Both the position numbers and the translations under genes were made by a program. A model generated the notes under the pieces. The model did not search any database, was not told where the DNA came from, and worked only from the letters and a program-made list of their open reading frames with translations. A stretch of DNA of 64,000 nt from Rhizobium sp. NRK18 (GTDB lineage: Bacteria > Pseudomonadota > Alphaproteobacteria > Rhizobiales > Rhizobiaceae), in assembly GCF_024385575.1 (NCBI RefSeq), contig NZ_JANFMV010000001.1, positions 1,827,681-1,891,680 on the forward strand, read 5' to 3'. This document shows positions 17,469 to 26,869 of this stretch, piece after piece (within the stretch, counting starts at the first letter, position 1; every line of letters starts with the position of its first letter).

Positions 17469-17523
17469 GGCGATAAAGCGGTGCCGATGGGAGAAAGGCG
17501 ACAGATTCACGAGGTCTGTTTCC

Positions 17524-19110
17524 ATGAACATATACTCCGCCGACACGTCCGAAAAAGAGACGGACACTGTTGAACGGCTAGAGGCGCAGCCGGTCAATTC
17601 CGCCAAGGTGCGCAAGCCGCTCTATGAAGCGCGGAAAAAGATCTTTCCGAAGCGCGCCGAGGGGCGTTTCCGTCGATTCAAATGGATCGTGATGCTGATC
17701 ACGCTCGGCATCTATTACCTGACGCCGTGGCTGCGGTTCGACCGCGGGCCCTATGCGCCGGATCAGGCCGTTCTGGTCGACCTTGCCAACCGCCGCTTCT
17801 ATTTCTTCTTCATCGAAATCTGGCCGCAGGAGTTCTTCTTCGTCGCCGGGCTTCTGGTGATGGCCGGATTCGGCCTGTTCCTGATCACCTCCGCCGTCGG
17901 ACGCGCCTGGTGCGGCTACACCTGTCCGCAGACCGTCTGGGTCGACCTCTTCCTGGTCGTCGAGCGGGCGATCGAGGGGGATCGCAATGCCCGCATGCGG
18001 CTCGATAAGGCACCTTGGAGCTTCGACAAGCTCTGGCGGCGGGTGAGCAAGCACGCGATCTGGATCATGATCGGCATCGCCACCGGCGGTGCCTGGATCT
18101 TCTACTTCGCCGACGCGCCGTCTCTCGCCCTGAGTTTCATCGAAGGCAATGCGCCGGCGGTTGCCTACATGACCGTCGCCATCCTGACAGCCACCACTTA
18201 CGTCTTCGGCGGCCTGATGCGTGAGCAGGTCTGCACCTACATGTGCCCGTGGCCACGCATCCAGGCGGCGATGCTGGACGAGAATTCACTGGTCGTCACC
18301 TACAATGACTGGCGCGGGGAACCGCGGTCGCGGCATGCCAAGAAGATGGCGGCCGCCGGCCAGCCGGTCGGCGATTGCGTCGACTGCAACGCCTGCGTCG
18401 CGGTTTGTCCGATGGGCATCGACATTCGCGACGGCCAGCAACTCGAATGCATCACCTGCGCGCTGTGCATCGACGCCTGCGACGGCGTCATGGACAAGAT
18501 CGGCAAGGAACGCGGCCTGATCGCCTATGCGACGCTCGACGAGTACCAGTCGAACATGGCGCTCGCCACCAGCAACGGCGCGTTGCCGATCACGCCGTCG
18601 AACATTCGTGCGGAGGACGGCACCTTCAACCCGAACATCCGCCATTTCAACTGGCGGGTCATCTTCCGCGCCCGTACGCTTCTTTACATGGGCGTCTGGT
18701 CGGCCGTCGGCATCGGTCTTCTGGTGGCGCTTCTGTCGCGCGACCGGCTTGGCCTCAACGTGCTGCACGACCGCAACCCGCAATATGTGATGGAATCCGA
18801 TGGATCCATCCGCAACGGCTACACCCTGAAGATCCTCAACATGATCCCCGAACCGCGGGTGATCTTCCTGTCGATCGAAGGGCTGCCGGGCGCGACCATG
18901 AAAGTCAACGGCATAGACCAGCCGGAGGGTGTGAGCTTCGCCATTCCCGTCCAGCCGGACAAGGCCGATCCGCTGAAGGTCTTCGTGACAGTGCCAAAGG
19001 ACCGCGTCTCGGGCACCGTTTCCGAATTCCACTTCATCGCCGAGGATAAGTCGAGCTTCGAGAAGGATAGCTACGAAGCCGTCTTCAACGCTCCGGAGGG
19101 CGCGAAATGA
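17524..19110 (+). CDS. ccoG: cbb3 oxidase accessory protein CcoG/FixG (RdxA family)
   Basis: Polyferredoxin-like membrane protein needed for cbb3 assembly; CcoG homologues act as cytoplasmic Cu(II) reductases. There are several transmembrane helices, a quinol/NapH-like core with CGYTCPQTVW and CTYMCPWP, and a double [4Fe-4S] ferredoxin segment (CVDCNACVAVCP and CITCALCIDAC). An Ig-like C-terminal domain follows. The protein is 528 residues. GAGG lies 9 bases upstream of the ATG. First gene of ccoGHIS, with its own anaerobox. Confidence 0.95.
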   Translation: MNIYSADTSEKETDTVERLEAQPVNSAKVRKPLYEARKKIFPKRAEGRFRRFKWIVMLITLGIYYLTPWLRFDRGPYAPDQAVLVDLANRRFYFFFIEIWPQEFFFVAGLLVMAGFGLFLITSAVGRAWCGYTCPQTVWVDLFLVVERAIEGDRNARMRLDKAPWSFDKLWRRVSKHAIWIMIGIATGGAWIFYFADAPSLALSFIEGNAPAVAYMTVAILTATTYVFGGLMREQVCTYMCPWPRIQAAMLDENSLVVTYNDWRGEPRSRHAKKMAAAGQPVGDCVDCNACVAVCPMGIDIRDGQQLECITCALCIDACDGVMDKIGKERGLIAYATLDEYQSNMALATSNGALPITPSNIRAEDGTFNPNIRHFNWRVIFRARTLLYMGVWSAVGIGLLVALLSRDRLGLNVLHDRNPQYVMESDGSIRNGYTLKILNMIPEPRVIFLSIEGLPGATMKVNGIDQPEGVSFAIPVQPDKADPLKVFVTVPKDRVSGTVSEFHFIAEDKSSFEKDSYEAVFNAPEGAK

Positions 19111-19601
19111 GTATAGCCGTCAATTCCAAACGTGAATCCCGTTTTACCGGCTGGCACATGCTGGCGATCATGCTGAGCTTCTTCGGCGTCATCTTCGCGG
19201 TGAATTTCACCATGGCCTATTTCGCCAGCTCCAGCTGGAGCGGGCTGGTCGACCAGGACACCTATGTCGCCAGTCAGAAGTTCAATGAACGCGCGGCGGC
19301 CATGCGGGCGATCGCAGAAACTGGCGTCAAGGGCGTGCTGGTCGTCAAGAGCCCCGATATCCATTACTCGCTGGCGATCCCCGGTGAGGGGCCGGTGGTG
19401 GCCGACGACGTGAAGGCGAATTTCCGCCGCCCGGTCGGCGAACATCAGGATTTCTCGATGGCGCTGACGCCAGTCGGCCCCGGCGAGTTCACCGCGACCC
19501 GCGAGATTCCCGCCGGCCAGTGGATCGTCGAGATCATCGCCAAACGCGGCGAGGACGTGGTGATGCACGAAGCCCGCCGCTTCTACGTGAAGCCGAACTG
19601 A
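19107..19601 (+). CDS. ccoH: cbb3 oxidase assembly protein CcoH/FixH
   Basis: Small membrane protein (164 residues) with one N-terminal transmembrane helix (MLAIMLSFFGVIFAVNFTM) and a periplasmic domain of the FixH family. It is needed for stable assembly of the oxidase. The ATG overlaps the ccoG stop (ATGA), implying translational coupling. Confidence 0.93.
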   Translation: MSIAVNSKRESRFTGWHMLAIMLSFFGVIFAVNFTMAYFASSSWSGLVDQDTYVASQKFNERAAAMRAIAETGVKGVLVVKSPDIHYSLAIPGEGPVVADDVKANFRRPVGEHQDFSMALTPVGPGEFTATREIPAGQWIVEIIAKRGEDVVMHEARRFYVKPN

Positions 19602-19622
19602 AACCGACAGGAGCATGACCCG

Positions 19623-21938
19623 ATGAGCTGCTGCGCGCCGGGAACCGAAGCCGCACTGGAGGCCGAACAGGCCAGTCACAGCCTGCCGTCGCGCGAAGAG
19701 CTGTGGCTTGCCTCCCGCGATCTGGGGCAGGGCGAGCGCCAGACCGACCTCAGCGTGCCGGGCGTCTACTGCGGTGCCTGCATCTCGACGGTCGAAAACG
19801 CCTTGCGGAAGCAGAAGGGGATCGTGCGGGCGCGCGTGAACCTGTCGTCGAAGCGCGTTTCCTTCGTCTGGCGCGAGGACGTCGACGGACAGCGGACCGA
19901 TCCGCTGGCGTTCGCATCGGCGATCGCCAATACCGGCTACGAGGCGCATCTCTTCGTGCCGGGCGAGGATGAAAGCCGCGGCATGCTGAACCAGTTGCTG
20001 CGCGCCGTTGCGGTTGCCGGCTTTGCCGCCGCCAACATCATGCTGCTGTCGGTCTCCGTCTGGTCCGGCGCCGAAGCCGCGACCCGCGACATGTTCCACT
20101 GGATCTCGGCGATGATTGCCGGGCCGGCGCTCATCTATTCAGGCCGCTTCTTCTTCATCTCGGCCTGGGGTGCGCTGAAGCATGGCCGCGCCAACATGGA
20201 CGTGCCGATTTCGCTGGCCGTCATCCTGGCCTACGGCATGTCGTTGTGGGAGACGATGCATCACGGTGCGCATGCCTGGTTCGACGCCTCCGTCACACTC
20301 CTGTTCTTCCTGCTGATCGGCCGCACGCTCGACCATATGATGCGAGACCGGGCGCGCTCGGCGATCACCGGACTGGCGAAACTGTCGCCGCGCGGCGCAA
20401 TGATCGTCACGGAAGAGGGCGGTCGCGAATACCGCCCGATCGAGGATGTCCGGCCCGGCGACCGGATCGCCGTTGCCGCGGGCGAGCGCGTGCCCGTCGA
20501 CGGCGTGATCGAAAGCGGTGTCAGCGATCTCGACAAGTCGATCGTCACCGGCGAGAGCGTGCCGGTTCGTGTGGCAGCGGGAGATGCGCTGCAGGCCGGC
20601 GTCGTCAACCTGACCGGCCCCGTCGTGCTGAAGGCGACGGCGACGGCGCGCGATTCCTTTCTGGCGGAAATCATCGGCCTGATGGAGTCGGCCGAGGGGG
20701 GCAGGGCGCGCTATCGCCGCATCGCCGACCGCGCCGCGGAAATCTACGCGCCTGCCGTCCATCTTCTGGCCCTCGGCGCCTTCCTCTTCTGGGGGCTCTA
20801 TGGCGGCGACTGGAAGCACGCGCTTCTGGTGGCGATCGCGGTGCTGATCATAACCTGCCCATGCGCGCTTGGACTGGCCGTGCCGGTTGTCCAGGTTGTT
20901 GCCGCCGGCCGTCTGTTCAAGAACGGCATCATGGTCAAGGATGGCTCGGCCATGGAGCGGCTTGCGGAAATTGACACGGTTCTCTTCGACAAGACCGGTA
21001 CACTGACGGCCGGTCGGCCGGAACTGGTCGATAAGGCCGAGCTCAATGCCGGCTATCTCGATATCGCCGCCGAGCTTGCCGGGCATTCCAACCACCCTCT
21101 GTCGGCGGCGCTGGCGCGGCACGGCCGGGCGAGCGGGCAACGGTTCGATGCCATTCGGGAAATCCCCGGCGCCGGGCTCGAAGCGGAAACGGCGGAAGGC
21201 GTCTACCGGCTCGGCAGCCGTCTCTTCGCCTGCGGTGCGGGCGCCCATGCGGACACTTCGGCGGAGGCCTATTCGGAGGTCGTCCTGTCGCTCGACGGTC
21301 GCGAGCTGGAGGTCTTCCGGTTCCGCGATCACATGCGTGCCGATGCCGGCGAGGTTCTCACGGAGCTTGCTGCAAAGGGCATGCGAACGGCGATGATTTC
21401 CGGCGACCGCGAGCCGGTCGTCAAGGCGTTCGCCGCGCGTCTCGGCATCGCCGACTGGCAAGCCGGGATGTCGCCGAAGGACAAGGCGGAGCATTGCGCA
21501 GCGTTGAAGCGCGAGGGGCGCACGGTGTTGATGGTCGGCGACGGCATCAACGATGCGCCGGCGCTGTCTGCCGCGCATGTGTCGATGGCACCGGCAACCG
21601 CCGCCGATATCGGCCGGCAGGCCGCCGACTTCGTCTTCATGCATGAAAGCCTCGAAGCCGTGCCGCTGGCGATTGCCGTTTCGCGGCGGGCCGGGCGGCT
21701 GATCCGCGAGAATTTCGGTCTGGCGATCGTCTACAACGTGATTGCCGTGCCGATCGCGCTGATGGGGCTGGCGACGCCGCTGATCGCCGCCATAGCCATG
21801 TCGTCCTCGTCCATCATCGTCGTCCTGAATGCGCTGCGATTGAACCGTCTTGGCCGTGCGAGGGCGCAGGGAGACGCAAAGCCCAAGGCTGGTTCGTCGG
21901 CGGCGCCGAAGGTTGATGCCAAGGCGGCCTTGTCATGA
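19623..21938 (+). CDS. ccoI: P1B-type copper-transporting ATPase CcoI/FixI
   Basis: Copper exporter to the membrane/periplasm that supplies CuB of the cbb3 oxidase. The protein is 771 residues. It opens with MSCCAPG, followed by a heavy-metal-associated domain (VYCGACISTVE, Cys50 and Cys53), the CPC metal-transport motif (ITCPCALGLAVP), the phosphorylation site DKTGTLT, GDGINDAPAL in the hinge and about eight transmembrane helices. It lies 21 bp after ccoH and overlaps ccoS by 4 bp. Context assigns it to oxidase maturation rather than copper resistance. Confidence 0.95.
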   Translation: MSCCAPGTEAALEAEQASHSLPSREELWLASRDLGQGERQTDLSVPGVYCGACISTVENALRKQKGIVRARVNLSSKRVSFVWREDVDGQRTDPLAFASAIANTGYEAHLFVPGEDESRGMLNQLLRAVAVAGFAAANIMLLSVSVWSGAEAATRDMFHWISAMIAGPALIYSGRFFFISAWGALKHGRANMDVPISLAVILAYGMSLWETMHHGAHAWFDASVTLLFFLLIGRTLDHMMRDRARSAITGLAKLSPRGAMIVTEEGGREYRPIEDVRPGDRIAVAAGERVPVDGVIESGVSDLDKSIVTGESVPVRVAAGDALQAGVVNLTGPVVLKATATARDSFLAEIIGLMESAEGGRARYRRIADRAAEIYAPAVHLLALGAFLFWGLYGGDWKHALLVAIAVLIITCPCALGLAVPVVQVVAAGRLFKNGIMVKDGSAMERLAEIDTVLFDKTGTLTAGRPELVDKAELNAGYLDIAAELAGHSNHPLSAALARHGRASGQRFDAIREIPGAGLEAETAEGVYRLGSRLFACGAGAHADTSAEAYSEVVLSLDGRELEVFRFRDHMRADAGEVLTELAAKGMRTAMISGDREPVVKAFAARLGIADWQAGMSPKDKAEHCAALKREGRTVLMVGDGINDAPALSAAHVSMAPATAADIGRQAADFVFMHESLEAVPLAIAVSRRAGRLIRENFGLAIVYNVIAVPIALMGLATPLIAAIAMSSSSIIVVLNALRLNRLGRARAQGDAKPKAGSSAAPKVDAKAALS

Positions 21939-22093
21939 GCAATCTCGTCCTTTTGATCCCGATTGCGCTGTTTCTCGGCGGTCTCGGTCTCTTCGCCTTC
22001 CTGTGGTCGCTGAAGAGCGGCCAGTACGACGATCTCGACGGTGCGGCCTGGCGGGTGCTCGACGACGATGACGACAGGCCTGCCGCAGGCTGA
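21935..22093 (+). CDS. ccoS: cbb3 oxidase maturation protein CcoS/FixS
   Basis: A 52-residue single-pass membrane protein: MSNLVLLIPIALFLGGLGLF helix, then FLWSLKSGQYDDLDGAAWRVL and an Asp-rich tail. The SGQYDDLDG segment is the CcoS family signature. It starts within the ccoI stop (ATGA). It is required for cofactor insertion into CcoN in studied species. Confidence 0.95.
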   Translation: MSNLVLLIPIALFLGGLGLFAFLWSLKSGQYDDLDGAAWRVLDDDDDRPAAG

Positions 22094-22120
22094 TCGGCCT
22101 TCCTCTTTAAATCGATTATT

Positions 22121-22149
22121 TTGACACTTGTGGTGTCCGGCCCTAAGTG
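22121..22149 (+). promoter_or_regulatory. Candidate sigma-70 promoter of gnd
   Basis: A consensus TTGACA at 22121 is followed after 17 bases by TAAGTG, 38 bases before the gnd GTG. The -35 box is perfect; the -10 box is weak. Confidence 0.45.
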
Positions 22150-22187
22150 CCACAACTCCCCCGCAAGACTCTAGGGAGATTGAAGAC

Positions 22188-23621
22188 GTGGAACAGGCAG
22201 AAATCGGTTTGATCGGTCTCGGTGTCATGGGCGCGAACCTCGCGCTCAATATCGCCGAAAAGGGCAACAAGATCGCGGTGTTTAACCGGACCGTCGAGAA
22301 GACGCACGAGTTCTTCAAGGATGCGGGCGCGCTGAAGGACAAGATCATTCCGTGCGAGACCATCGAGGATTTCGTCGCCGCCATCCGCCCGCCGCGGCCA
22401 ATCATCATCATGATCAAGGCCGGCGAGGCTGTCGATCAGCAGATCGAGCACCTGAAGCCCTATCTCTCGTCCGGCGACATCATGATCGATGCCGGCAACG
22501 CCAATTTCCGCGACACGATGGCCCGTTTCGACCGGCTGAAGGACACCGAGCTGACCTTCATCGGCATGGGTGTTTCCGGTGGCGAAGAGGGCGCGCGCCA
22601 CGGACCGTCGATCATGGTTGGCGGAACGGAAGCCTCCTACAAGCGTGTCGAGAAGGTGCTGACCTCGATCGCCGCCAAGTATGATGGCGATCCGTGCTGC
22701 GCCTGGCTCGGCGAGAACGGTGCCGGCCATTTCGTCAAGACGATCCACAACGGCATCGAATATGCCGACATGCAGATGATCGCCGAAATCTACGGCGTCC
22801 TGCGCGACGGTTTCGGCAAGACGGCCGGCGAGATGGCCGACGTTTTCGGCGACTGGAACAAGGGCCGCCTCAATTCCTACCTCATCGAAATCACCGAGAA
22901 GGTGCTGTCGGCCGCCGATCCGATTTCCGGCAAGCCGATGGTCGACATGATCCTCGACAAGGCCGGCCAGAAGGGCACCGGCAAGTGGTCGGTGATCGAA
23001 AGCCAGCAGATGGGCATTCCGGCGACCGCGATCGAAGCTGCAGTTGCCGCCCGTTCGCTCTCCTCCATGAAGGGCGAGCGCGAGGCTGCCGAGAAGATCT
23101 TCGGCCTGGAATCCGCATCCTATCCGGCAAGCTACGGTCCGGATCTTCTGAAGGATCTCGAACTGGCGCTGTTTGCCGGCAAGATCGGCGCCTATGCGCA
23201 GGGCTTCGCCGTGATGTCCGCCGCGTCGAAGGAATTCGACTGGTCGCTGCCGATGCCGGTGATCGCAAAGATCTGGCGCGCCGGCTGCATCATCCGCTCG
23301 CAGTTCCTCGACGAGATCACCAAGGCCTTCACCGAAACACCGGATGCGGCGAACCTCGTCGTCACGCCGGCCTTCTCCGACATGCTGAAGGAATCGCTGC
23401 CGAGCCTGCGCCGCGTTGTCACCGCCGCACTTGCCGCCGGCCTTCCGGTTCCGGCGCTTGCTTCGGCGCTCACCTATTTCGACAGCTACCGCCGCGGCCG
23501 CGGCACGGCGAACATGATCCAGGCGCAACGCGATTTCTTCGGTGCGCATGGTTTCGACCGTGTCGACGGTGCCGACAGCCACCATGGTCCGTGGGGCAGC
23601 GGGGCAGGAGCGGGGGCGTAA
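22188..23621 (+). CDS. gnd: 6-phosphogluconate dehydrogenase, decarboxylating
   Basis: NADP-dependent enzyme of the oxidative pentose phosphate pathway (6-phosphogluconate to ribulose 5-phosphate plus CO2). An N-terminal Rossmann motif GLGVMGANLAL and the substrate-binding segment FIGMGVSGGEEGAR are seen, and the catalytic lysine is in HFVKTIHNGIEY. The GTG at 22188 has AGGGAG ten bases upstream and gives 477 residues, the normal size for the long dimeric form. The open frame reaches back to 22128 but lacks a ribosome-binding site and crosses the predicted promoter. The gene is followed 46 bp later by the beta-mannosidase gene and may be co-transcribed with it. Confidence 0.95.
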   Translation: MEQAEIGLIGLGVMGANLALNIAEKGNKIAVFNRTVEKTHEFFKDAGALKDKIIPCETIEDFVAAIRPPRPIIIMIKAGEAVDQQIEHLKPYLSSGDIMIDAGNANFRDTMARFDRLKDTELTFIGMGVSGGEEGARHGPSIMVGGTEASYKRVEKVLTSIAAKYDGDPCCAWLGENGAGHFVKTIHNGIEYADMQMIAEIYGVLRDGFGKTAGEMADVFGDWNKGRLNSYLIEITEKVLSAADPISGKPMVDMILDKAGQKGTGKWSVIESQQMGIPATAIEAAVAARSLSSMKGEREAAEKIFGLESASYPASYGPDLLKDLELALFAGKIGAYAQGFAVMSAASKEFDWSLPMPVIAKIWRAGCIIRSQFLDEITKAFTETPDAANLVVTPAFSDMLKESLPSLRRVVTAALAAGLPVPALASALTYFDSYRRGRGTANMIQAQRDFFGAHGFDRVDGADSHHGPWGSGAGAGA

Positions 23622-23667
23622 GGCCCCGGTTCCGACGATACTACACTGACAACCTTGGGAGGGGATC

Positions 23668-26088
23668 ATGACGGTCGATCTGGCTGGTGAATGGCGGCTG
23701 AGCGATGGCGAGCATATGGCCGCCATGTCGCTACCCGGTGACGTTCATTCCGCGCTGGAAGCCGCCGGCGTGATCCCCGACCCCTATGTCGGCCGCAACG
23801 AAGAGGTCGTGCAATGGGTGGCGCATCGCGACTGGACGCTGGAGCGCGACTTCACGCTCGATGACGTCGGCGGCGACTGGTATCTCGACATCGACTATCT
23901 CGATACGGTGGCGACGGTCAGCGTCAACGGCGTCACTGTGCTCGAGGAGGACAATTGCTTCCGCCGGTATCGTCCCGACGTGACGAAGGCGCTGAAGGTG
24001 GGCCAGAACACCATCCGCATTGTCATCCGCTCCAGCATCGCCGTCGGTGCGCAGCGGCAGGATGCGCAGCCATTCTACATTCCCTACCAGACGGCCAATT
24101 CGCCGATCCCCAACGGCAACATGCTGCGCAAGCCGCAATGCCATTTCGGATGGGACTGGAACATCGCGATTGCGCCGCTCGGCGTCTATGGCACGATCGC
24201 GCTGAAGAGGCTGGAAACAGCCCGCATCGAATATGTGGAGACACGGCAGGTGTGGGATGCGGACGGCGTCGACCTGCATGTGTCGGTGACGGTCTTCGCT
24301 GCCGAACCGGGCATCCTGCCGGTGCATTTCGATCTCGACGGCGAGCGGGTGCGGCTCGATTGCGGCATTTCCGCAGGCGAGACGGTGATCCGCCACGTGT
24401 TCCGCGTCGACAATCCGAAGCGCTGGTGGCCTGCCGGGAGCGGCGAGCAGGCTTTGTCGACGCTGATGGTCGGCACGGCGTCTGAAAGCGTGACGCGGCT
24501 CATCGGCTTTCGCGAAGTGGAACTCGTGACCGACAAGGATGAAGCCGGAAGCCGCTTCGTGCTCAATGTCAACGGCCGCGAAATCTTCTGCCGCGGCGCC
24601 AACTGGATCCCGGCGGACGCGCTGTTTTCTCGCACCAGCCCGGACAAGACGGAAGCACTTCTGCAGGCTGCTGCCGACGCCAACATGAACATGATCCGCG
24701 TCTGGGGCGGCGGTTTCTACGAACACGACTGGTTCTACGACGCCTGCGACCGGCTGGGGCTGATGGTCTGGCAGGACTTCATGTTCGCCTGCAACCTCTA
24801 TCCCTCGACCAATGACTTTCTGGAGAACGTCTCCGCCGAGGTGGATTATCAGGTCCGCCGGCTCATCTCGCACCCGTCGATCGTGCTGTGGTGCGGCGAC
24901 AACGAACTCGTCGGCGCGCTGACCTGGTTCAAGGAGTCGCTCGAAGACCGCGACCGCTATCTCGTTTCCTACGACCGGCTGAACCGGACGATCGAACAAG
25001 CTCTCAAGGCCGCATCGAAGGACGCCATCTGGTGGCCGTCGAGCCCGGCGTCGGGTTATCTCGACTTCAACGACGCGTGGCATGCCGACGGTTCCGGCGA
25101 CATGCATTACTGGTCGGTCTGGCACGAGAACAAGTCGTTCGACAATTATCGCAGCGTCCGGCCGCGCTTCTGCTCTGAGTTCGGTTTCCAGTCCTACACG
25201 TCGATGCCGGTCATCCGTGATTTCGCTGCGGCGAAGGACATGAATATCGCCTCGCCGGTGATCGAACTGCACCAGAAGAATGCCGGTGGCAACGAGCGGA
25301 TCGCCGGAACGATGTTCCGCTATTTCCGCTTCCCGAAGGATTTCGAGAATTTTGTCTATCTGAGCCAGATCCAGCAGGCGCTGGCGATCAGGACGGCTGT
25401 CGATTTCTGGCGGTCATTGAAGCCTCATTGCATGGGCACACTCTACTGGCAGCTCAACGACACCTGGCCAGTGGCCTCCTGGTCGGGCCTCGATTATGGC
25501 GGCAGCTGGAAAGCGTTGCACTATTTTGCCCGCCGCTTCTTCCAGCCGCTCAACGTGGCGGCAATCCCATCGGGCGACGGCGGCGAGATCGCGCTGTCGG
25601 CGGTCAACGACACGGGCGAAAGCCTGTCGCTGGACTTGACCGTCGATGCCGTGTCGTTGAACGGCAATCGTCGCCAATTGCGCTCCATGACCGTTGATGT
25701 ACCGGCTGACCGGGCCGTTGCGGCCATTGCCATTCCGACCGGGGAACTTGCCACCACAGAGCTTTTGTTCTGGCGGTTCAGCGGGGCCAACGGCATGGTC
25801 GGCGGGGGGCATTATTGCCAGGGTACCTACAAGGCACTGGAGCTTGAACCGGCGGGGCTTACCGTCGAGCAGAATACGCTCGAGGATGGCGTCGTCGAGG
25901 TCACTGTCCGTGCCGAGCGGCTCGCCCTTTTCGTGACTCTCGAAGCGGATACGGCCGGCGCCTTCAGCGACAACGTCTTCGACCTGACGGCCGGCGAGAC
26001 CAGGACGGTGCGGTTTACGCCGGCGGTTGCGGATGGCCCGGTGCTGGTGTCGGTCCGTGATCTGCAGTCCTGCTATTCCGTTGCGTAA
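23668..26088 (+). CDS. Glycoside hydrolase family 2 beta-mannosidase
   Basis: Predicted exo-acting beta-mannosidase of 806 residues that removes mannose from mannan or glycan oligosaccharides. The N-terminal sugar-binding domain (HRDWTLERDFTL, DYLDTVATVSVNG) and immunoglobulin-like domain precede the barrel. The acid/base glutamate is Glu413 in WCGDNE, and the nucleophile is expected at Glu504 in CSEFGFQS. The segment FGWDWNIAIAPLG and the double tryptophan are typical of GH2 mannosidases rather than galactosidases. No signal peptide is seen, so it probably acts on imported oligosaccharides. A GGGAGG ribosome-binding site precedes the ATG. No sugar transporter or regulator gene is adjacent. 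Confidence 0.88.
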   Translation: MTVDLAGEWRLSDGEHMAAMSLPGDVHSALEAAGVIPDPYVGRNEEVVQWVAHRDWTLERDFTLDDVGGDWYLDIDYLDTVATVSVNGVTVLEEDNCFRRYRPDVTKALKVGQNTIRIVIRSSIAVGAQRQDAQPFYIPYQTANSPIPNGNMLRKPQCHFGWDWNIAIAPLGVYGTIALKRLETARIEYVETRQVWDADGVDLHVSVTVFAAEPGILPVHFDLDGERVRLDCGISAGETVIRHVFRVDNPKRWWPAGSGEQALSTLMVGTASESVTRLIGFREVELVTDKDEAGSRFVLNVNGREIFCRGANWIPADALFSRTSPDKTEALLQAAADANMNMIRVWGGGFYEHDWFYDACDRLGLMVWQDFMFACNLYPSTNDFLENVSAEVDYQVRRLISHPSIVLWCGDNELVGALTWFKESLEDRDRYLVSYDRLNRTIEQALKAASKDAIWWPSSPASGYLDFNDAWHADGSGDMHYWSVWHENKSFDNYRSVRPRFCSEFGFQSYTSMPVIRDFAAAKDMNIASPVIELHQKNAGGNERIAGTMFRYFRFPKDFENFVYLSQIQQALAIRTAVDFWRSLKPHCMGTLYWQLNDTWPVASWSGLDYGGSWKALHYFARRFFQPLNVAAIPSGDGGEIALSAVNDTGESLSLDLTVDAVSLNGNRRQLRSMTVDVPADRAVAAIAIPTGELATTELLFWRFSGANGMVGGGHYCQGTYKALELEPAGLTVEQNTLEDGVVEVTVRAERLALFVTLEADTAGAFSDNVFDLTAGETRTVRFTPAVADGPVLVSVRDLQSCYSVA

Positions 26089-26098
26089 AGATACAATC

Positions 26099-26197
26099 TC
26101 AACGGAACCTTGAAGCCGTTGTGGCGTTATTGGTCCAGCAGGTCGCGATATTGCTTGTGCCGCCGTAAAGCGACCCGTCCAACATCTTGATGTTCAT
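26099..26197 (-). CDS. Possible very small gene (32 codons), low confidence
   Basis: A short frame on the minus strand begins MNIKMLDGSLYGGTSN and ends SRFR. It has GGAGG about 10 bases upstream of its ATG and sits in the otherwise empty space after the mannosidase gene. One cysteine and a Gly/Thr/Asn-rich middle are the only visible traits. I do not recognise it. It may be chance or the remnant of a longer gene; the good ribosome-binding site is the only reason to list it. Confidence 0.2.
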   Translation of the reverse strand: MNIKMLDGSLYGGTSNIATCWTNNATTASRFR

Positions 26198-26214
26198 CCC
26201 CAGTCCCCCTCCGT

Positions 26215-26244
26215 CGGGCCATCGCAAGAGCTTGCGGTGGCCCG
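26215..26244. repeat. Long hairpin in the mannosidase-RcnB intergenic region
   Basis: CGGGCCATCGCAAG and CTTGCGGTGGCCCG form a 14-bp stem (one G-U pair) with a 2-base loop. No T run follows on either strand, so it may be a transcript-stabilising element or a poor terminator. Confidence 0.5.
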
Positions 26245-26369
26245 ATCGGCTGCCGAATTTGTTATTGAATTCAAAATCTTACGTTACGAATTTGTAATGT
26301 TCCCGTTCAGATACGGTTCATCGTCCGAGCGCTAGCCTCATCTCATCAACAAGGGAAAGGAAACACCCA

Positions 26370-26732
26370 ATGAAAGCGATCTTTGCAGCCCTCATCTCCG
26401 CTTCGGTCCTTGGCGCCCCCATGGCCATGGCCGCCCAGCCGCACATGAAGACGACCACCACGACGACCTGCCGGGAGAACCCGCGCATGACCGTCTGCAA
26501 GGAAAAGACCGTCGTTCACAAGGACAATGGCAAGAAGAAGACGGTGGTGAAGAAGACCTACAAGCGCGGTCACAGGCTTGACCGTCATGCCTACCGCGTC
26601 GTGGAGCGCAACGAATGGCGCCGTCATCACCTGCGCACCCCGCCGCGCGGCCAGGAATGGGTCTATGTCGACGGCCGTTACATGCTGATCAACAGCGGCA
26701 CACGCCTGATCATCAGCATCTTCGGCAACTAA
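26370..26732 (+). CDS. Small secreted RcnB-like protein
   Basis: A 120-residue protein with a clear signal peptide (MKAIFAALISASVLGAPMAMAA) and a very basic mature part rich in Lys, His and Arg (KEKTVVHKDNGKKKTVV). The C-terminal segment PPRGQEWVYVDGRYMLINSGT matches the general RcnB/YbgS-type pattern W-V-x-V-x-G-x-Y-x-L. RcnB of E. coli is periplasmic and affects nickel and cobalt homeostasis, but the rhizobial members are uncharacterised. It is flanked by its own AT-rich upstream region and an apparent monocistronic context. The ribosome-binding site AAAGGAAA is strong. Confidence 0.65.
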   Translation: MKAIFAALISASVLGAPMAMAAQPHMKTTTTTTCRENPRMTVCKEKTVVHKDNGKKKTVVKKTYKRGHRLDRHAYRVVERNEWRRHHLRTPPRGQEWVYVDGRYMLINSGTRLIISIFGN

Positions 26733-26869
26733 GTCCGGTTTGTCGGAGGCGGATTCCGGTCCGCCTCCGCACCCTTTGAAATCGTTTTCAAAAAATTGTT
26801 CGGCAGTGGTTCCAAATCGATGGCGTGCGCACTAGTTTAGCCGCCGAAGCGATGAGGGAGGAACCAGTC

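Larger units (their letters stand above)
17139..17523. other. Divergent control region between the efflux operon and ccoGHIS
   Basis: No gene is supported in these 385 bases. AT content is clearly higher than in the flanks. It holds a minus-strand promoter with an operator-like palindrome (17208-17249) and an anaerobox for ccoG (17455-17468). The middle part (about 17260-17440) shows no structure that I can assign. Confidence 0.6.
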
